A DNA stretch of 64,000 nucleotides, from positions 496,001 to 560,000 of the forward strand of contig JAJTUQ010000005.1 of NCBI GenBank assembly GCA_021399445.1, in the 5' to 3' direction. This stretch comes from Xylogone sp. PMI_703 (taxonomy: Eukaryota; Ascomycota; Leotiomycetes). Position 1 is the stretch's first letter, and each line of letters starts with the position of its first letter. This document shows, one piece after another, positions 49,246-61,959 of this stretch. Both the position numbers and the translations under genes were made by a program. Below the pieces are notes generated by a model. The model was not told the origin of the DNA. It did not search any database and saw only the letters and a list, made by a program, of their open reading frames with translations.

Positions 49246-51024
49246 ATGTTCAGACTAGCAGGAGCTCTGTTTGCCCTCATCTCATACACTTCTGCTGCCA
49301 CTATCACTTATAATTGGAGTATTGATTGGGTGACCGTGGCACCAGACGGTTTCTCACGACAGGTAATCGGAATCAATGGCCAATGGCCATGCCCATCGAT
49401 CGAAGCTAGTGTTGGAGACATTGTAGTAGTTCAAGTGACCAATAATCTTGGAAACCAGTCTACATCACTACATTTCCATGGCCTAGATCAAAAAGGGACC
49501 CAAGTCATGGACGGTCCTTCCGGTGTCACACAATGTCCTATTCCACCGGGGTCAAATTATACCTACACGTTCAATGTAAGTGAAATTTCCAGACAACCAA
49601 CCGAAAGTTGCTTATGATGTCTAGATTGATAGGCCAGGTTCTTATTGGTACCACTCTCATAACATGGGCCAATATCCAGATGGCCTAAGGGGTATGTCTA
49701 CATTGTCAGTCCCGAGATTATAAGGAATTAGCTAATTTGACGTTTTCAGGTCCTCTCATTGTCCATGATCCAAATGATCCATATAAAGACCAGTATGACG
49801 AAGAGCTCTTACTAACTGTTTCAGATTGGTATCATGATCAAGTTCCTGTCTTGATACAAAGTCTATTGTCTACAACCAATACCGAATTCCGTCCACCTTT
49901 TCCGGATGCTATACTGTTGAATGATGCCCCTCAAGTTCAGTTCAATTTTGTACCGGGAAAAACATACAAAATTAGAGTTATCAGCATGGCGGCGTTTGCA
50001 TCTACTTTACTCCAATTCGACTCGCACACGATGAGAGTAATAGAAGTTGACGGTACTTATATCAAAAAGCATGATGCTTATCAAATTCGTGTGACTCCGG
50101 CGCAACGCTATACATTCCTTCTTAATGCTCAACCAACAGCTAGAAAAAATTACGCCTTTCTAGCTTCACTGGATATCAACAAAGACTTTGCCAATGATGC
50201 CGCGCCAGTCTACCCTCTAAATATAACAGGATCTATCATTTACGATAACAGCAGGCCTCAACCTAGTCCTTATGTAATACGAAAATGGAATCCCGTCAAT
50301 GATGCTACTTTCCGAGCGCTAGATGAACAACCCCTTCTGGGAACCCCGGATAAATCAATCACTCTTGATTTTAATTTCGGATTCGATGATCGAGGAATAC
50401 CGAGGTAGGGAAATCCCAACATTTAATAATACCGTTTGATTGACTAGGATCAGGGCCTATTTCAACAATATAACGTATATTACGCAGAAAGTGCCATCGC
50501 TCTTCACAGCATTTTCAACGGGGTCAGAAAACGTGAATCCAGCGATCTATGGAGCAGTCAATCCATTTGTGGTGGAAAAGGGTGATATCGTCCAAATTGT
50601 GGTGAATAATCTCAACGATGCAATCCATCCTTTTCACCTGCATGGTCATCAATTCCAGGTATGCGAAAGACCATCATCTGGAGAGGGCACATATGATGGC
50701 GGCACCAGAAACTTCCAACAAATCCCTATGCGGCGTGATGTGTTGTCAGTGAATGCTAATAGTTATGGTGTTATTCGATTTCGGGCGGATAATCCTGGTG
50801 TCTGGCTGTTCCATTGCCATATGGAATGGCACGTCATCATGGGCCTTATGGCAACCATTGTCGAAGCTCCAGATGAGCTCAGAGGATTATCAATTCCCCA
50901 GGATTCTCTTGCAGCCTGTGCAATACAAGATATTCCTACCGCAGGCAACGCTGCTGGCAACACTGCTAACTTGACTGACCTGACTGGCGCAAATACTACT
51001 CCTCTATATCCAAATAATGGGTAA
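49246..51024 (+). CDS. Secreted multicopper oxidase (laccase / Fet3-like)
   Basis: Four exons (49246-49575, 49625-49691, 49750-50404, 50448-51024) splice in frame to about 542 aa. A cleavable signal peptide ([17 protein letters not shown]) is followed by all four copper motifs: LHFHG (about residue 77), WYHSH (exon 2), [10 protein letters not shown] and [15 protein letters not shown]. The T1 axial position is Leu. The CHMEWH form is closer to Fet3-type ferroxidases than to CHIAWH laccases, but the C-terminal membrane anchor of Fet3 is not seen. A possible further intron at 51023 would only swap the last residues. Such enzymes oxidise phenols or Fe(II) outside the cell. In aromatic polyketide loci they often do phenol coupling, so dimerisation of the product is a possible role (inference). 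Many N-glycosylation sequons are present. Confidence 0.92.
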
Positions 51025-54000
51025 ACACTTCCTAGTGATGAATTCGGATTAAATTAACCGTTTGCTAGGGCGATCTATCAACGAAGTTGTAGCATACAAT
51101 GAAGGAACAATAATAACTATAGTCTACTGTAGTTTCAATTGGATCTGGCCAGGGATTATTTCATGAGACGTTTGAATCATGAGAGGGTGTTACGCTAAGA
51201 CTTCCTACCCTTTATATATTCCTTAATAAACACGAATTTAAACATTTTATTAAATAAACCTCTTCATTGTGTGTTAACTGTCATGGTCGTCAGATTGCTA
51301 TTTTGGCGTCTCTAATTAAAAAAAAAATAATACACATGTTAAACTGATCTTACTTTTGGATGAGACTTTCATGCGTAAAAAGCTGGATCTTAATTCACAA
51401 TGCAGAACACGGGAAAATCGGATCTGCGGCGTAGCAAAGGGGCAACCCTTGGTCTTAGTCCAGCACCATGGGCGGTGCATATCTCCAGTTGGTATCGATA
51501 CAACAAAATATCCAGCATTATGAGCATTCCAGGTCCACGGGCAGTCCAAGACCAAGAGCCGCTAGTTAATGGCAGCCGTTCCACTTTCTCCATGCACCTT
51601 CAAAGCCACATGTTCTACGACGTGCAGCACTCTTCAGGGGTGAAGCTAGCGTGGCTTTATGATGCGGGTAGTGAAAAGGGTCTAGGCAGACGCTGGCCTG
51701 GTCGATAGCAGCTTACAGCTTTCCACTAGCCTGGGCATTCACCATATATGGTATATCCAGCGAATATAATGCAACTCTGCACAGGCTTTCCCCCCCATCG
51801 TATAAGGTAAAAAGCCCGACTGGTTCAAAGATGAGAGCCACAAGATCTTGGGGTATCACAGCAGTGAGCTGAACCTCCATTACTCTTTCAAGGAAGAAGA
51901 GGCGATAAGGGCATCGACCTGTATCTTCCGCACATACCGGCCCGTTATGGTACATTGGATGGGCGATGGATGTCACTGCTTTGTCCGACCTAAACCCCTC
52001 ATCGTGTACATCCCCCACGCCGTTCGAATGCTGCGATTGCGTAACCTATCCATCGGCGATCATATGTTGTGGGTGCTGGGCTAGTATGGGCCAGTCCGTG
52101 GAAGCCCGTTGCGCGATGAGAGTTTTCCCACGGCTGCATAGGACCTCCGGGTATCGACTGTATGCTGCGGGCCGATAATTGAATGGGGAAGGTCCTTAGT
52201 GGCCTAGAGCGGCCTCTGCAGGACAGTGACCTTACTTCTGAAGGCGGCTTAAAGGTGGCATCCAGCAATGGCCGATTCTCTCGATGCAAACGGCGGCCAC
52301 ACTGGGGGTTTTCAGTGACTGGTACCGGGGTGGTTACATCGGTGATCTGCGATAACGTTCCCCATCTCTGAACTCGGATTCTGAATCTGCACGGATGCAC
52401 GAGCTGATGGTAGGGATCTCAGTGCTGGGTGTCGCGCATGAGCCCCGATTGTGGTGCAGGATCTGGATGATGGATCTGCTGCCAGTGGGTACCACATCGA
52501 CTGGGATCCCACATCCCTAAACGCAAGGTCCTAGTGTCGAAGAGCACTGGTCTCGGGGATAGTTGGATGCACCGCTTCACTCCGTACATTCGTTTGGACG
52601 TTTAACTCTCTGATTGCCTCCGCTGGCCGTCGCACTTTTGGAATTTGCACAGGCATTGTAGAGGTCATATCGATTGTACAATGTGATACAGTAGTCGTAC
52701 TTGTACACAGTAGAATACGGTGTATTGAGTATGGCTAGCTAAACAGCACTGGAATTCTTTGCCCTCTGGTGAGTGGTAGAGTAGGGGGTTGTGTTAGAAG
52801 GTTCTAGGAAGGCCCTTGGCGGCGCTTAGGGGACTCGAGCCCCTAGGAGGGCTGTGTGCTGCCTGGGCCGGGCCATCGATACAGCCCGGCCGCATCTTTC
52901 TCCTGAAGCTACGGATCATCCATGTGCGGTCTTGCGGCAATGGCTGCGACTGAGCCGGTCGGATGAGGGATCGCTCCGGGGATGCCACGGCAAGCGTTGC
53001 ATTCTGCCTATCAAGGACTAGGCAGGAGCACTTCATCGCGATGCAGCATGTGCTTCCCATGATGCGTATCTGTATCTGTCGATCCGCTCACCTCCAGTCT
53101 CCCTGCCTAGCCCGGCCTGCCAACCTCACCGTGCGTGCATGGTGCAGCGTGAAATCGGCGGCATGTTCTTCCTCCAATTCCATCTCCTTGAGCCACAGGA
53201 GCCATGTTACAGCCTTGGTGATCGCCATCCTGGATGACTGTGGGTATCCTCCAAGGTACTCACATGCATGAGGCAGGTACAGCGAGCGTTTCCACGCAAA
53301 CCCTTGCAGCCGGCGCTGAAAATCAATCATGCGGGGGACATTCACTGAATCGCATGTTTGCTGAACCAAGACTGGCCGACAGTGGGTGAGCCAACCAGTA
53401 GTTTCAGAGGAGCGACATTAGGGCTTAACGCCGACATGGTCGCTGCTCTACAGGTGCACAGAACGTTTTGTTTCGTATTGTCCCCACAGATGTTCTTGAA
53501 CTATATTACCGTTTTGTCCGTTATAACTCTAAGATTGACTTCTTATATAACTTCAAGTCAGCAACTGCCCCGTGAATCGAAGCCCGATCAGCTTTTATAC
53601 CAGTGGTTGAAGTGTCTTGTGTTGGTGGAGGGCAAAAGAGACGGGAAAAGTTGCCCGAATCATGTGTAACGCGCAAACCCTGGGCCTACGTTAGAGGCAA
53701 AGTAAAAACTGTTTGAAACGGACGCCATAACAATTATTGAGTCTTTGATTTTTGCCGCGGGGAAATCATGAGTGCTGGTCTTCTACTCTTTTGATCTCTT
53801 GGGCAAGCCATGGCAATAAATTAAGCCTTGGAACGCGGGCACAGTTTTGAAGTAAGACTTCTCTATACGGGGAAGGAACCCTCTAATCATTACCATCCAG
53901 TATTTGTCCTCGCACCCATTGCGTCAATCTTCATTCCAGCAGCCAAAATTGCGCCTGCCCTCCAGTAACTGGGCGAACCACCCGTCTCGCCACTTAACGG

Positions 54001-55175
54001 ATCTGGCTTCCAACCCCCCAGCCAGTCTTTCGTAATTACGACAGTTCACCGGGCAACATGTGTAGATTCTTCATGTGCCAACGAAGCCCGTGGTCGCATA
54101 TTCATACCAAACAGAGAGTAGGTAGCCTGGAACTCAAGATACGACCACATTGTAATAATTGAGATATTTGATCCGGTATAACGCGTCATCAAGGGATTCA
54201 AGTGATTTTGCACAGGCCAGCAGTTCTTCCAGTTAGAAGCCTCAATAGCAGCACTTTGCATTTTCTCATATTAGGTAGTAGGACGGGAACTTCCACGATA
54301 TTGAGACCCTCTTCCGCACGGATGCGAGCAGGATTGTGGAGCGACACCCTCATTCTCGCGGTCATATCTTGGCGACTCTCAAGTCAGGTTCCAGGATCCG
54401 TCCGCCCCCCCACATCATGAGTGATAAGTGGAATGCACCATTCTATCATGGTCCTCACATGTCTTGCAGCCCCTGGGTAAACCGTTCATTACAGCATACA
54501 TCAAATCGTCTCTTTCAAATTGTCAATATCTAACCATGTTCTTATGGTTGGCGGTTACTCTGACCCCCGCCCCCCTCTTGAAAAAGCAAGACTGGTTGAG
54601 AGAGGCTTACTATTTTTAATGGCTGGAAGGCGTTAACCCAAGAGGCTGAAAGGGGGTCCAGACAGTCTTGAATTCTAGATTACACCCCCCTCCCCCCTCC
54701 ACAAGCCCACTGGGACACACCAGCAGCCTCCTATGCGGGTGCTTCAGCCCATGTCCACCCATTTGTGCTGTGCTCCTTTCTATGTCTAGGAGGGCATAGA
54801 AGCACGCAAATACGCAAACACACAAATCTCTCCATATTCACTATAAAAATAAGACATTGTATCGATACGCTCAAATATAAACACAGTTGCACCTCATTTG
54901 TACTGTATGCAGAAGCTATCTTGGTTAGATACTTCTGAAAATGTTACATTCTCAATGTTAAGGTTACTCATATGGTGTGATTTTCAACACATTGTCCAGT
55001 TAGCTCTACAATCTCTTGGAAAACGTTGCGATATACTGATATCGAATAGCGAAAAATATTACTAATTGCCTTCCTTCCTTCCTTCCTTCTTTCTTTCTTG
55101 CAACAGTGTTAGGTTTGAATCTAGATCCATTGATCACTGTTAACACTTCGTCCTATCTATCGATATCCGGACCAA
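51025..55175. other. Long gene-free block
   Basis: AT-rich to about 51350. From about 51.4 to 54.6 kb the composition is more even, with many short frames on both strands and no recognised family, like the block at 6-10 kb. It may be degraded mobile DNA. A TTCC/TTTC microsatellite lies at 55070-55099, before the short zinc-cluster gene. Confidence 0.45.
55070..55099. repeat. TTCC / TTTC microsatellite
   Basis: A run of CCTT units passing into CTTT units, about 75 bp upstream of the start codon at 55176. Confidence 0.85.
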
Positions 55176-56367
55176 ATGGCATGGCACAACTGTTTCCAGA
55201 AATATCCACCGCTAAACTTCCTTCACTACGTCAAACCTCAATCCTCTCCAGGAAAGGAACCAGCTCCCGTCAAGGAGTGCTCGTACCAGTTTATTCCTCC
55301 TGTTCTAAAGAGCGTCACTATTCCCTCGATCTCATCATACAATCTATTAAATAATGATACTCCTAATCTAAAAGTGGAGCAATCGCCACTTCAAATAAAA
55401 TCAGCACCGAGGACTCACAAAAATGATACAAGTTGCGAGCAGAAATATGGCAAAGCATTTATACAGTTGGGCAATCCTAAACCCTGGTTAAGGACCCCTG
55501 TTGCATGCGTGTTCTGTAGAAGACGCAAGGTGAGCAAACTTTCGTTCTATTTTGATCTCTAGAAACTAGATATATGAAGATTTGGCATATATTCATTTAG
55601 AATCAAAGCATCAGCGGTCTTTATAACTAGCATATACTGATATAGAACACAGCTAGCAAAGTTTTGAAAATCAGGTTGCTAACTATAAATAACAGATTAA
55701 ATGCTCTGGTTTTGAACACAACTCAGAGGGAAGATGCTTCAACTGCCAACGCTTTGAGCAACAGTGTATCTTTGTTCCAGTATCATCCCAACCACAGGCC
55801 TTCGTTCCTGCCCATGCTGTGTATCCCGACATGCGCAACATGCTTTTCGACTCTGACGGTCGTCTTCTCCCAATGACACACTCGAACCAGCTGTTCGGTG
55901 CTCACGGTCAACCATTAGGAACAACCCAACTACAAATTGCTCCTCCTGATAACCATCCGGCATCTTCTCCAGCAAGCTCGCCTAATTCTAACACTGAGTA
56001 TCCGACTCAAGTTACTGGACGTAAGCGAGCACGACAGGATCCTCACCCTTTCATCCTGCCACCTCCTATTCCAAGCGAGGCTGGGCATCAGCGAGCCATC
56101 CTCCGCCGCCGACCCCCTATCGAATATGATCTTAAGCCAACTGAAACGACAGCTATTAGGAGCGCTGGGGAAGGGTCAGGCCTCTCGCCTGATTCTGTAG
56201 GATGCACCATTTCAATACTTCAGCCTCTGTCGCAACCGGCTCCTAGGCGAAGAGCTACTCTGCCACGCTCGAGCTCCAGCAATCGATCAAATCCTATGTC
56301 GTTGGATAACATTGTTGGGCGTGTGCCGAATGTAGGAATAAATGAAACGTGTTCTGACAACATTTGA
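55176..56367 (+). CDS. Short Zn2Cys6 DNA-binding protein without recognisable middle domain
   Basis: Two exons (55176-55529 and 55696-56367) give about 341 aa. Splicing GTGAGC...AACAG joins CVFCRRRK to IKC, completing the cluster: CVFC, six residues, C, ten residues, CFNC, six residues, C (ending QRFEQQC). The cluster is central (about residues 111-141), not at the N-terminus, and is followed by IFVPVSSQPQAFVPAHAVYP, a conserved extension in one group of fungal zinc-cluster proteins. The rest is Pro/Ser-rich and low in complexity (ASSPASSPNSN, ILPPPIPSE). No fungal-specific regulator domain is seen. Probably a nuclear transcription factor; its target is unknown. The ATG at 55176 is the first in frame but an upstream exon cannot be excluded. 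Confidence 0.75.
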
Positions 56368-57417
56368 ATTGCAAGAATTGGCTTACTTGAGGGATTTGCG
56401 AAGAGTTTTAGAAGGATGGTTTCTAAAATTGAGCTGTTCTGGTTGAAAGGCTAGGTTGAAGGGGGTCCGGATGTGGAAGGAGGATATGTTTTCTTTGCAC
56501 AATATTTCAATATCGTAACTACGAGTGTTTTCTTTTTTTTTCTCATTCTACATGACTAACAATAATAACTCACGATCTTTCAATTATGGAGGGCACGGTT
56601 GGGGAAATTCGTATAGTTTAGGATTGCATTCTGAAGTTCCTTGCTCAGGTATTATTCAAGCTTATTTAGAAAAATAAAAAGATACAAAAATTTATCATTT
56701 TATGATTGCAATTTCAGATTGTATGTCTTCAGTTCAGCGGTAAACGTACGTCGCGGTTACTAAGCCAAAACAGGGATGGTAAATAGCAAAATTGTGGACA
56801 AATAGTAGTAGAGTAGTACGAACCAGTCTCATTCTAAATCGATAGGTATCAAATAGTGGCTGTTCCTTGGTGAAGCAAACTAGCTGGCGAGAGTAGCATG
56901 CAAATCAACAATATACTACCATGGAAGGATGTGCGAGCCAGTGACGTGGTATGGAGTATGTACTACGCAAAGAACCCTCTACTTGGTGGGGAGTGAATGG
57001 GAGGAGTGAATGCATAAACATGTGAAATTTGACGGCCTTGTGTTTGCCATGGATGATGCATCTGTACGACAACACTTTTGTAACGAGCTAGCTTTTAGGT
57101 GCATAATTCAATGGGTATACGTAATAGTAAACTAACCGTTATCAAATTAAGCTATCGTATGGCCTGCTCAGGCAGAACAACATGACTTTCCGCATGAGCA
57201 AGACATCTACATGTAACTGAGAGAGGTAAATCTCCATTCGGATGTCCGCAGGGGAGTCCGGAAGGGAGTGCAGAGGGGAGTCCGGAGGCTTGTGGATATA
57301 AGTGGACTAATCTAACTGTACATCTGGCTGTGGACCAGATTTAAATATACTGTACAAAGATCATTTCCGAGAAAATCTAATAACTAAATCAAATCTGCTC
57401 TGCACTGTTAACATCTC
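56368..57417. promoter_or_regulatory. Intergenic / promoter of scytalone-dehydratase-like gene
   Basis: No gene was recognised. At 57251-57262 and 57275-57286 the 12-mer GGGGAGTCCGGA occurs twice with 24-bp period, about 130-165 bp before the ATG at 57418. A TATA-like GATATAAG follows near 57295. The pair could be a regulator site (inference). Confidence 0.45.
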
Positions 57418-58110
57418 ATGATGGGTTCCAAAGTTTCCAAAAATTCTAAGAATGAACATGACACTTTAACCTTGGAAGGGAAGTATTGTGTAACTTTTCT
57501 CACGCAATCCTGACAGAATTATAGAGTACCTTGCTGTGAGTGCGCTTGCTTTCAACTGGGCTGATAGCTATGATGCAAAAGTATGAACCCATTCCATAAT
57601 CCATTATTTACACCACTCACCAAAGAATAGGACTGGTCGAGATTGCGTAGCATTGTTGCTCCAACACTCCTGGTGCGTATGAGCCCGCCAATCTCATATA
57701 TACTAGGGGTTATCCGCTGATACTTCTCTCACGTTCAGGTAGACTATTCGCACGTCTCCAAGCGCAATAGAGAGCAGATGGATGCCGATAAATTCGTAGC
57801 AATGATGTCCGATCCCGGCTTTCTTGGCGATCCACTGCTCAAGACACAACATTTGCTTGGTGCCACTGAATGGACGAAGCTGTCTGACACTGAGATAATT
57901 GGGCATCACCAACTACGCGCCGCCCATCTGCGATATACTGGTCCTGATCATCTGGTGGAAGAAAAGAGGGGACATAGCCACGCCACAAACGAGCATTATT
58001 ACCGCAAGGTCAACGGGGTGTGGAAATTTGCGGGCCTGAAGCCATATATTCACTGGAACGAATATGATTTTGAAAGTATTTTTCAAGGATTTGAAGCCCC
58101 GAAAAGGTGA
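57418..58110 (+). CDS. Scytalone-dehydratase-like protein
   Basis: Proposed exons 57418-57482, 57517-57580, 57631-57672 and 57739-58110 give about 180 aa, the family's usual size. The sequence follows scytalone dehydratase: FNWADSYDAKDWSRLRSIVA, VDYSHVSK, GDPLLKTQHLLGATEW, GHHQLRAAHLRYTGP, GHSHATNEHYYRKVNGVWKF and AGLKPYIHWNEYDFESIF. The active-site Tyr-Asp pair near the N-terminus, the second Tyr and the two His seem kept. Where the melanin enzyme has Ser two residues before the active-site Asn, this protein has Ala. The family dehydrates partly reduced naphthols in DHN-melanin, and related proteins act in anthraquinone deoxygenation. The first intron would be only 34 nt, unusually short, so the true start is uncertain. 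With the SDR at 63296 it makes a reductase/dehydratase pair. Confidence 0.85.
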
Positions 58111-59212
58111 CCGATTAGTGCTTGGAAGGTTACTTAGGCCCAAGAGATTCCGTACGATACTTTGTCATGAGTCTTGACGTAGTAAAATGTCGGATTTCGA
58201 GGGCGTGAAACGTTTTACTATAGATAGGTTGAAATACTTATTGTTATAAACCTAAATATAAATACTAAAAGCTCTCAAATCAGCCGAAGAGTATTCATTA
58301 TCTCCATAGAGGATTGCTTGTGGCCACGCGTGTATTCAGCTGCTCCACATCTAGCGCCTTTTTTATCCTTTTGTTATTTTAGCATGCGTATCTGGTGTCA
58401 ACTCGATCTCTGTCACATGCTACTTGCATTTACTAGCTAGATGGATGGCTGCCTGTCCTACCAAGAGTGAAGTCGGATTTTGAATCGCCGAAGCCTACAT
58501 GAAGTAGTTAGTAATCCATTATTTTCGTGATCTCACCCGATTTCGAGGCGGAAAGTGCACAGTGCCGTGAGGTAGTATCTAGGGGAGGAAGCCCCAGTGA
58601 TGACTTTACCCGTTTACTAGACCAGCGGCATGAACCTCATTGCGTAATTTGCAAATCAAGCAAAAGAATCCCTTACAGTGGATGCAGAGCTAGCGGATGC
58701 AGAATCCGGTATCATTATTGATTTTGACCCATATTTATTTTCTAGCACCTTAGCTTCCAGATAAACCCGAGTTACGGACTAAAAAAGCTCTCTCAACGAT
58801 ATAACTATCATTCGTCATTGAAACTAAATCAATGGTAACAGGAGGCGAGTCAACCTAGTCCTGTCCTGGAGGTTTGTGAAATACAATTGGAACGAATACA
58901 TGGGTAATGACGATCGAAATGTATAGGCAGGGCTCAGGATTTACTGTGCGTATTATAGAAAACAATTCGCTTGAAAAGAGAATCCGGAAAGGCATATACC
59001 TAGAGGTAAATTCCTCTTAAACTTTTGGTATACTTCTGATAGATTTTATCAGATACAAATATATAACCACACAGATGTGGTCTGTGCCGTGGATCTTCTC
59101 CAAGAACATATCCATAGAGAAACTCCTTATTGCTTAGGTTTATACGCATTGTTGATCATTGAATATTTTTGAGACCTCCTCCATAAATAGCATCATACGT
59201 TCCACGAAGGCG
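58111..59212. other. Intergenic, no gene recognised
   Basis: Contains a 64-codon frame at 58527-58721 with several Cys residues but no recognisable motif. The right end is the regulator's promoter. Confidence 0.5.
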
Positions 59213-61959
59213 ATGCAATCCTCTATAGGAAAAGAACACCATGAACCTGCTGGACGGGCAAAAATTGCCTGCATCAACTGTGCAAATGCGAAGGCAGGAT
59301 GTGATAAGAAGGTCCCTTGCTCACGGTGTGTGGAAAGGAATCTGTCCTGCGCCGCTCGATTTGCCAGACGTTCATCAAAAGCGTTAATTCGATCGACAAG
59401 GTTTCGTAGCGTGACTCCAGCACCACAATACCGTGGTGATGCTGTAGTATCCAATCAGATGGTATCTCGTGCCACTAGTACTGAGGATCGTCCCGTATCT
59501 TCTGACATTGGAACGAACCATCGAGGGCAAGGTAGTCCCCAGAAGGAGCCCTGGCATGTTGTTCCTGCCTCGCAATTCACAGCTGATATTGCAACCTCTT
59601 CCGATGTCAGTTCCACTATCAGCAGTATAGATAACTACGCTTTTCTAAATGAGGTCTTCAATCGCGAAGCTAGCAATCAGGAATTTATCTGGAACCAGTT
59701 CTTGTCAGAACTCGAAAGCTATCCAGATATTGGATCGGAGATTCCGAGCTATCCAGGAAAATCTGACGCGATTAACATTTCTGGAACTCCATCAGGCTCT
59801 GACGAAATCATTTCAAGAACAACAGATACACCGATCTCGTTGCCTGATACATCTAGCAACGCTGCGAGGATAGGGCCTATCAATTTAACCAAGATAACTG
59901 AAACTACTTTGACGTCTACTATTGAGGGAAGTGGAATGTCGGAATTCGAAGCTATTATAGCAGCGGAGAGCGCGTGGCCACTTGCTCGATGTAATTTTCC
60001 AAATTTTACGGGGACTTGTCCACAGACAGCCGTCGTACACCTAGAGAGTCTACAACAAAACTCTAAGCATGAGACCGCATGGAAACAACTCGAGCGGACC
60101 ATTGAATTCACTACCGTTGATTGTGAAAATCAAATATCGGTATTGCCTCTAAGCTCCGGAACAAGAGACAGAATGCTTGCAATTACACAAAGATTCCTTT
60201 ATATTGCGCTCAAAAACCATGAACTGACGAAGCAGCCACCCAAGGACTCAGATATAGGCGAATTCAACTTCCTTGTTTTGCCGTCCTCCAAGGTATTAGA
60301 GTATTTCCTACGAAGACATGTATGCTACCTTGCTCCTTATTATGCACTTGTCGGTAAGAGTACGCTTGATCCGAATGAGATGGTGCTTAGCTCCCCATCA
60401 TCCGTGCTACTCTTACTCCTTATGATAGCACATGGTGCAACAACTCTTGAGACAGCTGAAGCTAGGTGCCTGGCGGCAGGTCTGACAGAGACATGTCGTA
60501 TATCTCTATTTCATATAATCGAGAGAGACGTCGAATTATCTGCCAAGGCCGTAGTTCTTGAGTGTGCATGGTTATTTACGATGCTAGGGGCGTGGAGTGG
60601 CGATGCTCGGCACATGAATGTAGCTATGTGTCAAAGAGGAATGTATCTTGCTGTGAGATGAGCCGAGATCTTGAGGTCCGCTTCACCAACTTACGAAATA
60701 TAGATGCTGAAGCACGCAGGATTTCTAGAGCCATCTCAACTGGTAAATGGGCCACTGAATGATTTCTCAAGAACAAAAATCTCATGGACAGCTTGGCGAG
60801 AACGGGAGCACAAGCGCAGGTAGGCCTACATCGCGCCATTCCTATGTTCATGATGTACTTTAAACCATACTCGAAATTATACAGATTAACAGCATTCAGG
60901 TTAGTTTACAATTGGGTCTCACTTGACCTGGAGTTAAGTCTGTTTCATGACACCGCCCCTATCCTACCGATCACAGAATTAAGGACACCTGTACCAGGTT
61001 CTGACAGGTTATGGTTCGCGAAAGACTGCATGGAATGGTTTGCTGTACTTCAGCAGACCGATTCTGGAGCGGGATGGCTTGCTCCAAATTCTTTGGGTGA
61101 TCTAACCCCGAGAAGCTCAATGTGTGATCTGTTCCAGCAATTCGTACATGATGAATCAAGCACACAACAATGGGATCTCTCACCATTAGAGTTAAGGTTA
61201 CTGCTTTACCCTATTCAGTCTCTTGCTTGTCACCTTCGTCAATTTGCCGGATGTTTTGCTACTCCATTCCGGTCTCACCGGGCGATAAGAGCTCTTGTCA
61301 AGGTGTCTACCTTAGTTTCTTTTGAAGAGCTCCAGTCTTTACTGCAGAAGTGGTATCAAATATGTACGGCTCATTCTAAGACCGATGCCACAAACCCGGT
61401 CACCCAAGTCAACTTCGTTCTCTATCATCTTGTCAGTTTAACTGCGGTGACCTCATTCCTTGAGATTGAACGACTAGCACGTAAAGAAGAGTTTGACGGT
61501 TCTGACACAGAGCTATCCTTGCGGTGCGAACTTTGTATCTTTCAGCAGTGGGACAGTCTCTTCCATTGTGGCCAGATTGTCCGTCTCATCCGCTGCACGC
61601 CGATAGGTAATCGACCGCATTGGTGGCCAATCGCGTTATATCGGGTAGCGTTGATCCTCTGGGTTAACAGCCTACTATACATGGAACGGAAGACCCAAGG
61701 ATCATATGACCGGAAAGTCTTCGCAATTGATACCCCGGCCCCGGATCAGTCTTTAATATCCTGTCTATGGGATGCGAAGGGCATTCCAGTGCTGGAGATG
61801 GGGGACCACAGTGCCAGGTTAGATGATCCCAATGGGGTGCTAATGTACTTTATTTCTTTACTTAACCGGGGCCCTGAATCACGGATTTTGGATGGAATCA
61901 AGCGGAAGCTGCAAACTCTTTCTAAAAACTGGGGTAAAGAGATGCGAGGATACATATGA
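59213..61959 (+). CDS. Zn2Cys6 transcription factor with fungal-specific regulator domain
   Basis: Three exons (59213-60652, 60704-60819, 60900-61959) splice in frame to about 871 aa. The junctions are supported by the recovered middle-domain reading GMYLAMLKHAGFLEPSQL and WTAWREREHKRRLVYNW. The zinc cluster lies near residues 21-47: CINC, ANAKAG, C, five residues, CSRC, VERNLS, C (C-x2-C-x6-C-x5-C-x2-C-x6-C). A long Ser/Thr-rich linker and a fungal-specific regulator region follow (FLRRHVCYLAPYYALVGKST, VVLECAWLFTMLGAWSGDAR, SLDLELSLFHDTAPILPITE). The start is the first ATG in frame before the cluster. It is the third full-length regulator and the nearest to the dehydratase and reductase genes, so it is a good candidate for control of the right half of the locus. 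Confidence 0.9.

Noticed and set aside
58527..58721. Cys-containing 64-codon frame as a small zinc-binding protein
   Set aside because: The Cys spacing fits no known finger, there is no clear start context, and it stands alone.
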